In this document: piece by piece, positions 36,717 through 45,950 of the stretch | Layout of the letters: each line of letters opens with the position of its first letter | How positions within the stretch are numbered: the stretch's first letter is position 1 | From: Natronosalvus halobius | GTDB lineage: Archaea > Halobacteriota > Halobacteria > Halobacteriales > Natrialbaceae | Reading direction: 5' to 3' | Length of the DNA: 64,000 bases | Assembly (NCBI RefSeq): GCF_024138145.1 | Contig: NZ_CP099997.1 | Location: forward strand, 2,728,001 to 2,792,000 | The notes under the pieces: model-generated | Databases searched by the model: none | What the model was told of the DNA's origin: nothing | The model's input: the letters and a program-made list of their open reading frames with translations, nothing else | Position numbers and translations under genes: made by a program

Positions 36717-37309
36717 TCGACGTCTCCTCCGTTCCGTGGCTCTCACTCGATCACAACCCGCGTTCCTTCGAGACCTGGATTTCGTCCCCCGTGGCTCACC
36801 GTCGCAGTGAAGAGGCACCCGTCTCCCGCCGGCCTGCAGTTTTACCGTGGTTGCCGTCGACGAGATGACGACGTGGCTCGAGGAGCGAAACTGCCGCAGC
36901 GCAGACGGTGTTCGTGCCGATCACCTCGAGCGAAACGGCTTGTCCCGTTCGGACCTTTCTGGAAGCAAACCGAGGTCGAGGGGACCGGCAGATTTATTTG
37001 ACGTATCGTCGATATGTATGACGAACCGTTCTATGACTCGCCGGCTCACGTGCCGTCCGGTGTTCGATCCCCTTTCGCCACCCGCCGCGATCCGGGCCCG
37101 ATAGCTACAGCATTCGGGTTCGTTTCGCTACGTCCTGTAGCCGCAGTGCACTGACCGAACATACGCACGTATATGCAGTCATCCGTCGAGCCGGCCGCGT
37201 ACGGTCCAGGCTCATCCGATCACGCATCGCTTCGTAACCAACAGACGTATCGCCAACGGTCTCGCCGACCGCTCTCAGCCCGTTCGACAACCCTCGGAGG
37301 GGGTCGCTA
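36717..37309. other. Intergenic region with decayed gene fragment
   Basis: This 593-bp stretch has no convincing gene. It contains the decayed ATPase fragment listed separately (36769-36876). The last 200 bp should carry the promoter of the MFS gene; an ATATGCAGTC stretch near 37160 is AT-rich but too far away to be certain. Confidence 0.55.
36769..36876 (-). pseudogene. Decayed partial copy of the PIN-KH ATPase 3' end
   Basis: On the plus strand, CCTGGATTTCG, GGCTCACCGTCGC, GTGAAGAGG and CCGTGGTTGCCGTCGACG occur in the same order and spacing as at 38808-38912, which is the 3' coding part of the intact ATPase gene. Indels and substitutions break the frame. It is roughly 80% identical by eye and ends abruptly on both sides. 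It is a small duplicated remnant 2 kb from its source. Confidence 0.7.
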
Positions 37310-38614
37310 ATGGCCGTCGCTACCGAGGCCAGAGAGGCATCGTCGCTATGGCAGAACGCCAACTTTCGACGGTTCTTCGCCGGACAGTTCGTGACGAACG
37401 CTGGCGATAGCCTCTACACCGTGGCCGTCCTGTGGCTCGTCTTCGAACTCAGCGGCTCGACGTTCCTCACGGGAGTCGCGAACTCGATCCTGTTGCTCCC
37501 CTGGCTTCTTCAGATACTCGCCGGGCCGATCGTAGATCGGCTTCCGCTCAGGGCCGTGCTCGTAGGATCGCAGGTCCTGCAGGGCGTCGTCATGCTTGCC
37601 CTCCCGTTAGCCGCGGCGATGGGGCACCTGAGCGTCGGTGTCCTGCTCGCGGTGGTCCCGGTACTGACGCTCGCGACGCTGCTAATGGCCCCGATGCAGG
37701 CTGCGCTTCTCCCTCGAATCGTGACCGATACGCGGCTCTCCCGGGCCAATTCGGCGCTCGCAACGGTCACGCTCGGACTCGACATGGTGTTCGACGCGCT
37801 CGGCGGCCTGTTCATCGCCGTCTTCGGCGTGACGACCCTGTTCCTGTTCGACTCGGTCACGTTTGCCGTCGCCGGGCTCCTGTTCGCGGGAATCGCCGTA
37901 CCAACGCCCGGCACTGCAGACGAACCGACGGCGGAAAACGGCGAGCCCGAGTCGGTGCTGGGCTCGTACGTCGACGACCTGCGGGAAGGGATCGACGTGC
38001 TCCGCGGGACCGTCTTCGTCGAACTGGTGTTCCTGACGGCGGTGGCGAACTTCGCGACCGGTGTGACGCTCGCGATCCTCCCGGCGGTTGGCGACGGTCT
38101 CGGGGGCCCCGCCGTCTACGGCCTGTTACTCGGCGCGCTCGGCATCGGTCGGCTCGTCGGCTCGCTCGTCGCCCCGTCCCTTGAGCGCGTCGGGTACGGA
38201 CGACTGCTGCTCGTCGGCCACTCGCTGGGCGCGTGTTGCTGGCTCGCCGCGGTGTACGCGCCGTCGCCAGCGCTCACGGTCGTCCTCTTCGGTCTCGCGT
38301 GGGTCCCCGCGGGCGTCAGCGGTGTGCTTACGTCGACCCTGAACCAGACCGTGTTCCCGGCCGACCTCCTCGCCCGTGTGTCGTCGACCAAGGGAACTGC
38401 CTCGGGTGCCACGCTGCCGCTCGGATCGCTGGTCGGCGGACTCATCGCGACGGTGCTCGGCCCAACGACGACGATGGGGCTGGCCGCGTTCGGCTTCGGC
38501 TTCACCGGCTTGTACGTCCTCGTGCGCCCGCGGCTTCGGCGACTTCCCGCGGTTGTGAACGCGGATCCGGCGGCCTTCGACGTGACGACACCCTCGAGCC
38601 CCAACGAAGAATAG
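37310..38614 (+). CDS. MFS transporter (MFS_3-like exporter)
   Basis: The 434-aa protein has about 12 TM helices. The N-terminus (NANFRRFFAGQFVTNAGDSL) and the helix-3 segment LLPWLLQILAGPIVDRLPLR are the usual MFS signature region, of the type found in enterobactin- or drug-exporter-like proteins. It probably exports a small molecule by proton or sodium antiport. ATG 37310 is preceded by no strong RBS. Two GC-rich hairpins follow it. Confidence 0.85.
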   Translation: MAVATEAREASSLWQNANFRRFFAGQFVTNAGDSLYTVAVLWLVFELSGSTFLTGVANSILLLPWLLQILAGPIVDRLPLRAVLVGSQVLQGVVMLALPLAAAMGHLSVGVLLAVVPVLTLATLLMAPMQAALLPRIVTDTRLSRANSALATVTLGLDMVFDALGGLFIAVFGVTTLFLFDSVTFAVAGLLFAGIAVPTPGTADEPTAENGEPESVLGSYVDDLREGIDVLRGTVFVELVFLTAVANFATGVTLAILPAVGDGLGGPAVYGLLLGALGIGRLVGSLVAPSLERVGYGRLLLVGHSLGACCWLAAVYAPSPALTVVLFGLAWVPAGVSGVLTSTLNQTVFPADLLARVSSTKGTASGATLPLGSLVGGLIATVLGPTTTMGLAAFGFGFTGLYVLVRPRLRRLPAVVNADPAAFDVTTPSSPNEE

Positions 38615-38636
38615 CGGGCTGATCGCGGTTCCCACC

Positions 38637-38718
38637 TTTTTCCGCGTCGGGTTCACTTCGTTCACCCTCGCGCAAAAATCTCCACCAAAAAGCCGCGACT
38701 CGCTTCGCTCGCCGCGGT
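38637..38718 (+). terminator. T-run and hairpins between MFS and ATPase genes
   Basis: A T5 run at 38637-38641 follows the MFS stop. Near-palindromes GGGTTCACTTCGTTCACCC (38649-38667) and GCGACTCGCTTCGCTCGCCG (about 38695-38714) follow. Such CACTTCGTTC- and CGCTTCGCTC-type palindromes are common between convergent genes in Halobacteria. They can terminate transcription from both sides. Confidence 0.5.
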
Positions 38719-38726
38719 AGGACTCG

Positions 38727-40628
38727 CTACGACGGGACGACCGTAATCGGCCGCTTGCGATCGATCGCATCCTCGAGGTCGTCCGCAATTGCGCTCCCCC
38801 GCGAAACCTGGATTTCGCCCCCGCGGCTCACCGTCGCCGTGAAGAGGTACTCGCCGCCAGCTTGCACCTCGACCGTTTCGCCGTGGTTGCCGTCGACGGG
38901 GACGATGACGTGTCTTGAGGTGATTTCGGGAGTGACGATCTGACCGGCTGGCTGTGCGTTGCTGCTGTTTCCGCCCGCACCGCCGTGGCCGCCACGGCCA
39001 TTACCTCCACCGCCGCTACCGCCGCCACTCGAGCCCGACCCGTGGGGATTCTCGTCGTGCGTTCGCACGTCGATGTCGATCCCAAGACGGTTCTCGACGT
39101 CGGTGATCCGCCCGCCGCCCTTGCCAATCACCGTCGAGATGTCGTCCTCCTCGACGTAGACGACGGCGCGGTTCTGGCTCTTCAACTGGACATCGACGTA
39201 GCCGCGGGCGATCGACCTGATCTCGCGTTCAATCTCGGACTTGGCGATCCGATCGACGCCGCTCTCCGCGGTTTCGCCGCCGTCCTCGAGCGGGACGGTG
39301 ACGACCTGGCGATTAAAGGTATAAATCTCGTAGGCGGGTTTGCCCGTCTGAAAGTCCGTCACCTGGATCACGGGGCGAGCGAGGTCCTCCTCGGTGAGCC
39401 CCGCGGGGACCTTGACCTCCGTCTTGACGTCGTAGACGGTCGAGACCTCGCCGGCGTCGATGTAGACGACGGTGTCGACGACCTGCGGGATCATGCCGAG
39501 TTCGACGCGGCCCACGAGGCGCTGGAGGGCGTCGATCGGACGGGTCGCGTGGACGACGCCGATCATGCCGACGCCGGCCAGGCGCATGTCCGCGAAGACC
39601 TCGAAGTCGTCGGTCTTGCGGACTTCGTCGTAGATCGTGTAGTCGGGCCGGACCATCAACAGGGCGTCGGCGGTCTTGTCCATGCGGCCACCGAGTTCGG
39701 TGTACTGGGTGATCTCGGGGCCGACCTGGAGGTCCCGTGGCTTCTCCATCGTCTTGACCGCGTAGTCGTGATCGTTCAGGTACCGCGCGACCGACTGGGC
39801 GAACGTCGACTTTCCGGCCCCGGGCGATCCGGAGATGAGGACGCCGCGCTGGCGCTCGAGCAATCGGTCCTTCAGTTCGTCGGCGTGCTCGTAGTCCTCG
39901 ATGTCGGTCTGGACGATCGGCCTGACGGCGGTAATCTCGATGCCGTCGGCGAAGGGGGGTCGGGCGATGGCGATCCGGTAGTCCCGGAACTGGACGATTT
40001 TCATGCCCGGCTCCGACAGTTCGATGAAGCCGCCGGTGGCCTCGCGGGCGCCATCGACGACTTCGCGGGCGTACTCGTCCATCGTGTCTTCGTCGAGGGG
40101 CTCGTCGGCGATATCCTGGTAGTGCATGTCGCCGATCTCCCCGCGTTTGGCCTTGGGCCGCGTGTCCGTCTTGAGGTGGACGCTCATCGTCTGGTCGTCG
40201 AAGTACTCCTCGATGGCCAGGGTGCCGACTCGCCGTACTTCGGGGGAGAGGTAATCCACCTCGAGGCCCTTCGCCTGGGCCACCTCGGCCTGGACGATGT
40301 CGCTCGTGACGAAGGTGGCCTCGAGGTCCTCGGCCAGGTCGCGGATGACGGCGTCGATCTCGCCCTCGGCGGCGTGGCCGCGCTCGATGGCGGAGGGACG
40401 CTCGCCGACGTACTCGAGGTCGATGCGGCCCTCGTCGGCGAACTCGGCCAGTCGCTTGAGTTCGCCGAGGCCGTCCCAGCCGCTGTCGAGGCCGTCGTTG
40501 GCCTGCGCCTCGAGTTCGGCGACCACGGCTTCCGGTACCGAGACCGTCGCTCCCTCGAACTGCCCGTCCTCGATTGCAGCGGAGACGCGGCCGTCGATGA
40601 CCACGCTCGTGTCCGGCACGACGTGCAT
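38727..40628 (-). CDS. PIN domain and KH domain ATPase (COG1855 family)
   Basis: The 633-aa protein starts at ATG 40628. The N-terminal PIN domain has VVPDTSVVIDGRVSAAIED and FVTSDIVQAEVAQ, the acidic residues expected of an RNase. An ATPase of the VirB11/PilT type follows (P-loop ISGSPGAGKSTFAQ; YDEVRKTDDFEVFADMRLAG). A KH domain (ISTVIGKGGGRITDVENRLG), a Gly/Asn/Ser-rich linker and a final beta domain complete it. An RNA-linked ATPase is suggested by the PIN and KH parts. A decayed copy of its 3' end lies at 36769. Confidence 0.9.
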   Translation of the reverse strand: MHVVPDTSVVIDGRVSAAIEDGQFEGATVSVPEAVVAELEAQANDGLDSGWDGLGELKRLAEFADEGRIDLEYVGERPSAIERGHAAEGEIDAVIRDLAEDLEATFVTSDIVQAEVAQAKGLEVDYLSPEVRRVGTLAIEEYFDDQTMSVHLKTDTRPKAKRGEIGDMHYQDIADEPLDEDTMDEYAREVVDGAREATGGFIELSEPGMKIVQFRDYRIAIARPPFADGIEITAVRPIVQTDIEDYEHADELKDRLLERQRGVLISGSPGAGKSTFAQSVARYLNDHDYAVKTMEKPRDLQVGPEITQYTELGGRMDKTADALLMVRPDYTIYDEVRKTDDFEVFADMRLAGVGMIGVVHATRPIDALQRLVGRVELGMIPQVVDTVVYIDAGEVSTVYDVKTEVKVPAGLTEEDLARPVIQVTDFQTGKPAYEIYTFNRQVVTVPLEDGGETAESGVDRIAKSEIEREIRSIARGYVDVQLKSQNRAVVYVEEDDISTVIGKGGGRITDVENRLGIDIDVRTHDENPHGSGSSGGGSGGGGNGRGGHGGAGGNSSNAQPAGQIVTPEITSRHVIVPVDGNHGETVEVQAGGEYLFTATVSRGGEIQVSRGSAIADDLEDAIDRKRPITVVPS

Positions 40629-40818
40629 AACGGTAACTGCTGGACGGAGGCGTATAAGCGTGTCCACCGGCGATACCAGGTGTGCGGCTGCCGGACGCGT
40701 GCTGGTTGCCGGACGGGCGAGTACGCGGAAATCGTCCAGTCGCGAACAGTCAGCGAGACGGGACGCACCGGGAGTGTGGCCGTTCGACCCGTACCTGGCA
40801 GATTGTCGATTGGAACAG

Positions 40819-40825
40819 CTATTTA
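40819..40825 (+). promoter_or_regulatory. TATA-like box of the O-antigen-ligase-type gene
   Basis: TATTTAT lies 25 bp before the GTG at 40850, the usual spacing for a leaderless halobacterial transcript. It decides the choice of 40850 over the in-frame GTG at 40835. Confidence 0.5.
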
Positions 40826-40849
40826 TCACTCGTCGTGATTGCCACGGCT

Positions 40850-42268
40850 GTGGCTACGATCGACCAGCGACCGGCGTCGCCGCTCGTCTTCGACCGGAGC
40901 GACGGCTGGCTCGTGACCGGCGCGACCGGCCTCCTGTTCGCGTGCTACCTGGGACTGGTCGTCGTCGCAAACGCGACCGACTCGGTACATGCGTGGCACC
41001 TCGCCGCCGTCGCGGTCGTCCCCGGGGCAGTCCTCGGCTGTCGACTCGCCGTGGCCTCGTCTCGAGAGGCCGTCCGCCGTGGACTTGGTCTCGTCGTCAT
41101 TTTCGCCGCGGCTGCCGCCGTTCTCGCCGTCGTCTACCGCAGCCGCTCGCCGGGATTCGGATTCGGATCGATCCGCCCACTCTCGGTCGTCGTCGTCTTC
41201 GTCGCCATCGTCTCGTTCTTCCTCCTCGTCACCGACGCGAGGCAGTATTCGGCCGGTGAGTGGGTCGCGGTGGGTTGTTTCGCGGCACTCGCCGCCGTCT
41301 CGCTTGCACACACGCTGGCGTTCGTCCCCTCGAGTTCGCAGTCTCGGTGGCCCGTGTGGGCCCTGGTCGTGATGGGGAGCAGCCTCGTCGTGATTCCGCG
41401 CCTCGTTCCCGAACGGGTGTTCCTCTGGATCCTCGCTCGCCTGGCCGCGGCCGTCGTCCTGCTGGGGCTGTTCACGTATCTCGTCGGCGACTACTCGCTG
41501 TGGATTTTCGATGTTCGCCAATGGTCTGGCTCGCCGTCGGTCCCGGGAATCGAGACCGACGTCACGATCATGCGATCGATCTTTGTGAACCCGAACTCCC
41601 TCGGCGTGGTCTCGTTCGCCGGATTCGTCGCCGCCGCGGTGGAGTTCCACCGGGCAGTCGCCGCCAGGCGTCCTATCGGTGGGGCGGTCACCGCCGCTCT
41701 CGCCGGAATCTGCGGCCTCGGGCTGTTTCTGTCGAACGCCCGGGCGTCGATGCTCGCCGCGGCGACCGCCGTCGTGATCTACGCCGGGTACGTCGTCTTC
41801 GGTCGACGCGCCGTCCCTGCGGTACTCGCCGCGACCGCCCTCACGATCGGCGGATTTCTCCTCGGAATGTACGTCGACGCCGTCGACATCTCCGACTCGA
41901 ACCGCTTCGACCTCTGGGCCGGGAGCCTGGCGGCGATTCGGGACGGCCCGCTCCTGTTCGGCTACGGCGCTCCCGCGGGACACGTCATCGAACCCTACCT
42001 GGACGGTGGGCTATCCGCGTCGCCGCACAACTCGTACCTCTCGGTGTTCGTCCGGTTCGGACTGGTCGGCGGACTCGCGTACCTCGGTCTCGTCGTTGGC
42101 AGCGTCGTCGCCGGGGCGGTCGAGTACCGCGAGGTCGACGTCGCGATGCTCGCGTTCGCCGCCGGCTGGGCCGTCCACCAGCTGTTCGAGTCCTACACCC
42201 TGTTCTGGTGGTCGCCCGGTGCAGTGATCGGGTCGCTCGTCATCGGGTACCTCCTGTTCGGGGACTGA
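40850..42268 (+). CDS. O-antigen ligase-type membrane protein
   Basis: The 472-aa protein has about 11 TM helices. The region FVNPNSLGVVSFAGFVAA, the SNARASMLAA turn and the loop SASPHNSYLSVFVRFGLVGG form the O-antigen ligase/polymerase (Wzy_C) signature. Such proteins join or polymerise glycan chains on the outer face of the membrane. No glycosyltransferases are next to it, so its glycan is unknown. The gene begins divergently from the ATPase gene. Confidence 0.8.
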   Translation: MATIDQRPASPLVFDRSDGWLVTGATGLLFACYLGLVVVANATDSVHAWHLAAVAVVPGAVLGCRLAVASSREAVRRGLGLVVIFAAAAAVLAVVYRSRSPGFGFGSIRPLSVVVVFVAIVSFFLLVTDARQYSAGEWVAVGCFAALAAVSLAHTLAFVPSSSQSRWPVWALVVMGSSLVVIPRLVPERVFLWILARLAAAVVLLGLFTYLVGDYSLWIFDVRQWSGSPSVPGIETDVTIMRSIFVNPNSLGVVSFAGFVAAAVEFHRAVAARRPIGGAVTAALAGICGLGLFLSNARASMLAAATAVVIYAGYVVFGRRAVPAVLAATALTIGGFLLGMYVDAVDISDSNRFDLWAGSLAAIRDGPLLFGYGAPAGHVIEPYLDGGLSASPHNSYLSVFVRFGLVGGLAYLGLVVGSVVAGAVEYREVDVAMLAFAAGWAVHQLFESYTLFWWSPGAVIGSLVIGYLLFGD

Positions 42269-42286
42269 GCGCTCGAGCCTGTGGCG

Positions 42287-42357
42287 GTCAGACCCACGTT
42301 CGATCCGGAGGTGATCGGTTCCACGCTCGATCTGGATGTGGTCAGATCCACGCTCGA
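42287..42357. repeat. Imperfect tandem repeats (about 27 bp) before the M20 gene
   Basis: GTCAGACCCACGTTCGATC, GATCGGTTCCACGCTCGATC and GTCAGATCCACGCTCGAG follow each other between the O-antigen-ligase stop and the M20 start, about 26-28 bp apart. Function unknown. Confidence 0.55.
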
Positions 42358-42405
42358 GAACCGAACCCGGTGGATCCAACACCTCTGCCGTCGTACATCG
42401 CCGCC

Positions 42406-43497
42406 ATGAGCGTTCGCGAACTGACCCGCGACCTCGTCTCGATTCCCAGCCACCAGGACGAGGGGGCCGCGGGCGACTACGTCGAGGACTGGCTGCGACG
42501 TGAAACCGATGCCAACGTCACGCGAGACGAAGTGGGGAACGTGATCGCTCGCCGGGGAGAAGGCGGAGCGTCGCTGGCACTCGTCGGTCACCACGACGTC
42601 GTCGCCCCGGCGCCCTCACAGCTCGAGGGCGGCGGGTACGTCGTCGACGAACGCGACGGGCGTCTCTACGGACGCGGCGCGGCCGACATGAAGGGGGCCG
42701 TCGCGGCGGCGATGCTCGCGTTTCAGGCTGCCGACCCCGCTGGCGAACTCGTCTTCGCGAGCTTCGTCGGCGAGGAGGTCGGCGGCGTCGGCGCCCGCCA
42801 CGCCATCGAGCACGACTTCGCCCCCGACTACGCGGTCGTCGGGGAGGGGTCGACGAACTACTCCCGCCTGGACGTGACCGACGTCGCGGTGGCCCACCGG
42901 GGTCGTCGCGGGAGCACGATCACCGCCCGCGGGACGGCGGCTCACGCCAGCGAACCCGACGCGGGCGAGAACGCCATCTATCGCGCGGTCGACGCCGTCG
43001 ACGCAATCCGAAATCTCGAGCCGCCAACGGTCGAGGTCGCGGGCGAACCGCTCGAAGGCCACGTCACCGCCACCGAAATCGACGGCGGATCGGGGATCAA
43101 CGTCGTCCCCGACTCGTGTACCCTGACGGTCGACGAGCGAACCGTCCCCGGCGAGCGTGTTGACCTCGAATCCGTTGCGGCTCTTCCAGGAGTCGAGTGG
43201 ACCGTGGACCAGGACTTGCCGCCGATGCGCTGTGAGGACGACGGATTCGCCGAACGAGTGCTCGAGGTGGCTCGAGCGGTCCAATTGGACGCGTCGAACC
43301 CGCCGGAACTCGTGACGAAACCCCACGCCACCGACGCCGGCTGGCTCGCCCAGGCCGGCACCGAGTGCGTCGTCTACGGCCCGTCTGAACCCGGCGAGGC
43401 GCACACGGCGACCGAGAGCGTCTCGATTCGGGTGCTCGAGCGCTGCCTCGAGACGTACCAACGGCTCGCGTCTACGGGGTGGAAGCGAGGCGGGTGA
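42406..43497 (+). CDS. M20 family metallopeptidase (deacetylase/desuccinylase-like)
   Basis: The 363-aa protein starts at ATG 42406 (MSVRELTRDLVSIPSHQDEG). Metal ligands lie in GHHDVVAP, GRGAADMKG and FVGEEVGG, the M20 pattern of paired zinc ions. The dimerisation domain carries RGRRGSTITARGTAAHASEP. It hydrolyses an N-acyl amino acid or small peptide; the exact substrate (acetylornithine-type or other) cannot be read. Confidence 0.9.
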   Translation: MSVRELTRDLVSIPSHQDEGAAGDYVEDWLRRETDANVTRDEVGNVIARRGEGGASLALVGHHDVVAPAPSQLEGGGYVVDERDGRLYGRGAADMKGAVAAAMLAFQAADPAGELVFASFVGEEVGGVGARHAIEHDFAPDYAVVGEGSTNYSRLDVTDVAVAHRGRRGSTITARGTAAHASEPDAGENAIYRAVDAVDAIRNLEPPTVEVAGEPLEGHVTATEIDGGSGINVVPDSCTLTVDERTVPGERVDLESVAALPGVEWTVDQDLPPMRCEDDGFAERVLEVARAVQLDASNPPELVTKPHATDAGWLAQAGTECVVYGPSEPGEAHTATESVSIRVLERCLETYQRLASTGWKRGG

Positions 43498-43549
43498 ATT
43501 ACTGGCCGATGCGACAACTGACAGGAGGAAAGATATCGAGTGTGTTCGC

Positions 43550-44104
43550 CTATCCGAGGAAGTACCGCGTCCACGGATAGCGCTCGACGAGCGGCTGGCC
43601 GTCGACCTCGTACTGCTCGATGTAGGCGTCGAGTCCGAGGATGCGGCCGGCACCGAAGGCGGCAACCGACAGGAAGACGAGCATGTACGCGAAGTCACCG
43701 TTGATGTAGCCGTGAGCGATGTCCCAGTTACCCAGGTAGAACATGAGCATCATGAACGCGCCCCAGAAGGCCGCCAGGCGCGTCAGGACGCCGAAGATGA
43801 GCCCGAGGCCGATGAGAACCTCTCCCCACGGGACAGCGACGTTCACGAAGTCGACGAACCAGCCAGTCTCGCCCATCGCGACGAACAGGTCCGCGGCAGG
43901 GCTCCCATTGTTCGGTGCCGCTCCCGTGAGATAGCCCGCCGCGCTGAACTCTCCGGAGAGGACCTTGTCGAATCCGCTCTGGAAGAAGGCGAGCCCCATC
44001 ATCAGTCGCAGCGCGAGGATGAACCAGACGCTGAGAGTGTGAAGCTTTCCGGTCGCCGTGTATCCTGCAACTGTGCTTTGCAGTCGTACTTCTTCTGTTG
44101 CCAT
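43550..44104 (-). CDS. DoxX family membrane protein
   Basis: The 184-aa protein starts at ATG 44104 (MATEEVRLQSTVAGYTATG). Four TM helices are visible with ALRLMMGLAFFQSGFDKVLSG and PWGEVLIGLGLIFGVLTRLA, the DoxX family pattern (relatives of thiosulphate:quinone oxidoreductase subunits). The gene converges with the M20 gene and diverges from the M32 gene. Role in this organism unknown. Confidence 0.85.
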   Translation of the reverse strand: MATEEVRLQSTVAGYTATGKLHTLSVWFILALRLMMGLAFFQSGFDKVLSGEFSAAGYLTGAAPNNGSPAADLFVAMGETGWFVDFVNVAVPWGEVLIGLGLIFGVLTRLAAFWGAFMMLMFYLGNWDIAHGYINGDFAYMLVFLSVAAFGAGRILGLDAYIEQYEVDGQPLVERYPWTRYFLG

Positions 44105-44267
44105 GGTTGAACAGTCGTCTGCTGAACCATTAAACGAGGGGACCAATTCCCAATACGTGGTATTCGTCTCCTAGGCTCGTTTCCTCTGCTCGAGACGTCG
44201 CCAGCGCCGCCTCGAGGCTGGTGCCGAAACCACGAGGTTGATAGCCCGCCGCAAGTATTGCAGTGAC

Positions 44268-45800
44268 ATGGCGACAGTCTCGGATTCGGAGACGGAGACG
44301 GAAACGGACGCGTACGACGAACTTCTCACGCGTACCGAACGCATTACGAACGTCGGCAACGCCGCCGGCGTTCTCCGGTGGGACCAGGAGGTCGTGATGC
44401 CCGAAGGTGGCACGCCAGCGCGAGCGAAACAGCTCTCGACGCTCTCAGCGCTCGGCCACGAACTGCTGACCGACGAGCGAACCGGCGAACTGCTCGAGGA
44501 ACTCGAGGATACCGAACTCGACGAGGAGGGAGAAGCCGTCGTCCGCGAAATCCGACGGCGGTACGACCGGGCGACGAGCGTTCCCCAGGACCTCGTCGAG
44601 GAGATCTCGGAGACGACCGCGAACGCCCATCCGACGTGGGTCGAGGCCAAAGAAGAAGACGACTTCTCGATCTTCGAACCGACGCTCGAGAAACTGGTCG
44701 ACCTGCAGAAGCAGTACGCAAACCACATCGACCCGGACGCCGACCCCTACGCGGTGCTGTTCGCGGAGTACGAACCCTACCTCGAACTCGAAACCGCCGA
44801 ACGCGTCCTGGAGCGCCTGCGCGACGAACTCGTGCCGCTGCTCGAGGCCATCGACGACTCCGATACCGAAATCGAGACCGACGCCTTTGCGGGAACGTTC
44901 GACGACGAGGACCAGGAGGCGCTGGCGCGCGACGTCCTGGACTCCCTGGGCTACGACTGGGGCCGCGGTCGTCTCGACACCGCCCCGCACCCGTTCTCGA
45001 CGGGCACTCAGTTCGACGCGCGCGTGACGACTCGCTTCGACGAGAACGACCTGCTGGGGTCGATCACGTCGACCATCCACGAGTTCGGCCACGCCAACTA
45101 CACCCTCGGGCTTCCCGACGAGGGGTACGGCACCCCGCTCGGTGAAGCGCGGGACCTGACCGTCCACGAGTCCCAGTCTCGACTCTGGGAGAACCACGTC
45201 GGTCGCTCGCGCCCATTCTGGGAACACTTCCTGCCGATCGCTCGCGAGCGCTTCCCAGAACTCGAGGAGGTCTCCCCGGAGGCGGCCTACGAGGCGGCCA
45301 ACCAGGTCTACGACGACAATCTCATCCGGGTCGAGGCGGACGAACTCACCTATCACCTCCACATCGTCGTCCGCTTCGAGATCGAACGCGACCTGATCTC
45401 GGGCGACCTCGAGGTGTCGGACGTGCCCGAGGCCTGGAACGACAAGTACGAGGAGTACCTCGGGGTCCGCCCCGAAACCGACGCCGAGGGCTGTCTCCAG
45501 GACATCCACTGGAGCCACGGTTCGTTCGGGTACTTCCCGACGTACTCGCTGGGGTCGGTGCTCGCCGCGCAACTGTACGCCGCCGCCCAGGACGAATTGG
45601 GCGACCTCGACGACCGCGTCCACGAGGGCGATTTCGCCGACCTCAACGGCTGGCTCCGCGAGGAGATCCACGCCCACGGCAAGCGCTACACCACGCCCGA
45701 TCTGGTCGAGGAAGCCACGGGTGAGGACTACACGGCGGATTACTTCCTCGAGTACGCGAAAGACAAGTACGGCGACCTGTACGATCTCGAGGACTACTGA
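44268..45800 (+). CDS. M32 family carboxypeptidase (copy 1)
   Basis: The 510-aa protein starts at ATG 44268 (MATVSDSETETETDAYDELL). It has the zinc site HEFGH near residue 271 (ITSTIHEFGHANYTLGLPDE), the substrate loop HESQSRLWENHVGRS and RPETDAEGCLQDIHWSHG, all typical of M32. The enzyme trims residues from the C-terminus of peptides. A second copy of the same family lies at 58605, on the other side of the toxin locus. Confidence 0.94.
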   Translation: MATVSDSETETETDAYDELLTRTERITNVGNAAGVLRWDQEVVMPEGGTPARAKQLSTLSALGHELLTDERTGELLEELEDTELDEEGEAVVREIRRRYDRATSVPQDLVEEISETTANAHPTWVEAKEEDDFSIFEPTLEKLVDLQKQYANHIDPDADPYAVLFAEYEPYLELETAERVLERLRDELVPLLEAIDDSDTEIETDAFAGTFDDEDQEALARDVLDSLGYDWGRGRLDTAPHPFSTGTQFDARVTTRFDENDLLGSITSTIHEFGHANYTLGLPDEGYGTPLGEARDLTVHESQSRLWENHVGRSRPFWEHFLPIARERFPELEEVSPEAAYEAANQVYDDNLIRVEADELTYHLHIVVRFEIERDLISGDLEVSDVPEAWNDKYEEYLGVRPETDAEGCLQDIHWSHGSFGYFPTYSLGSVLAAQLYAAAQDELGDLDDRVHEGDFADLNGWLREEIHAHGKRYTTPDLVEEATGEDYTADYFLEYAKDKYGDLYDLEDY

Positions 45801-45950
45801 GGCTGAACCGCTCTCGAGGCCGGCTGAACGGACGCCAGTAATCCCGTATTGTGCCCGACGTAAGGCGATTTTTCGTCCTCGTAAGCCGGGGCTACTATAC
45901 CCCTTTTCCAATAGAAGCGCTTTAGGGGACGTAACTCCTTGTACGTCTGT

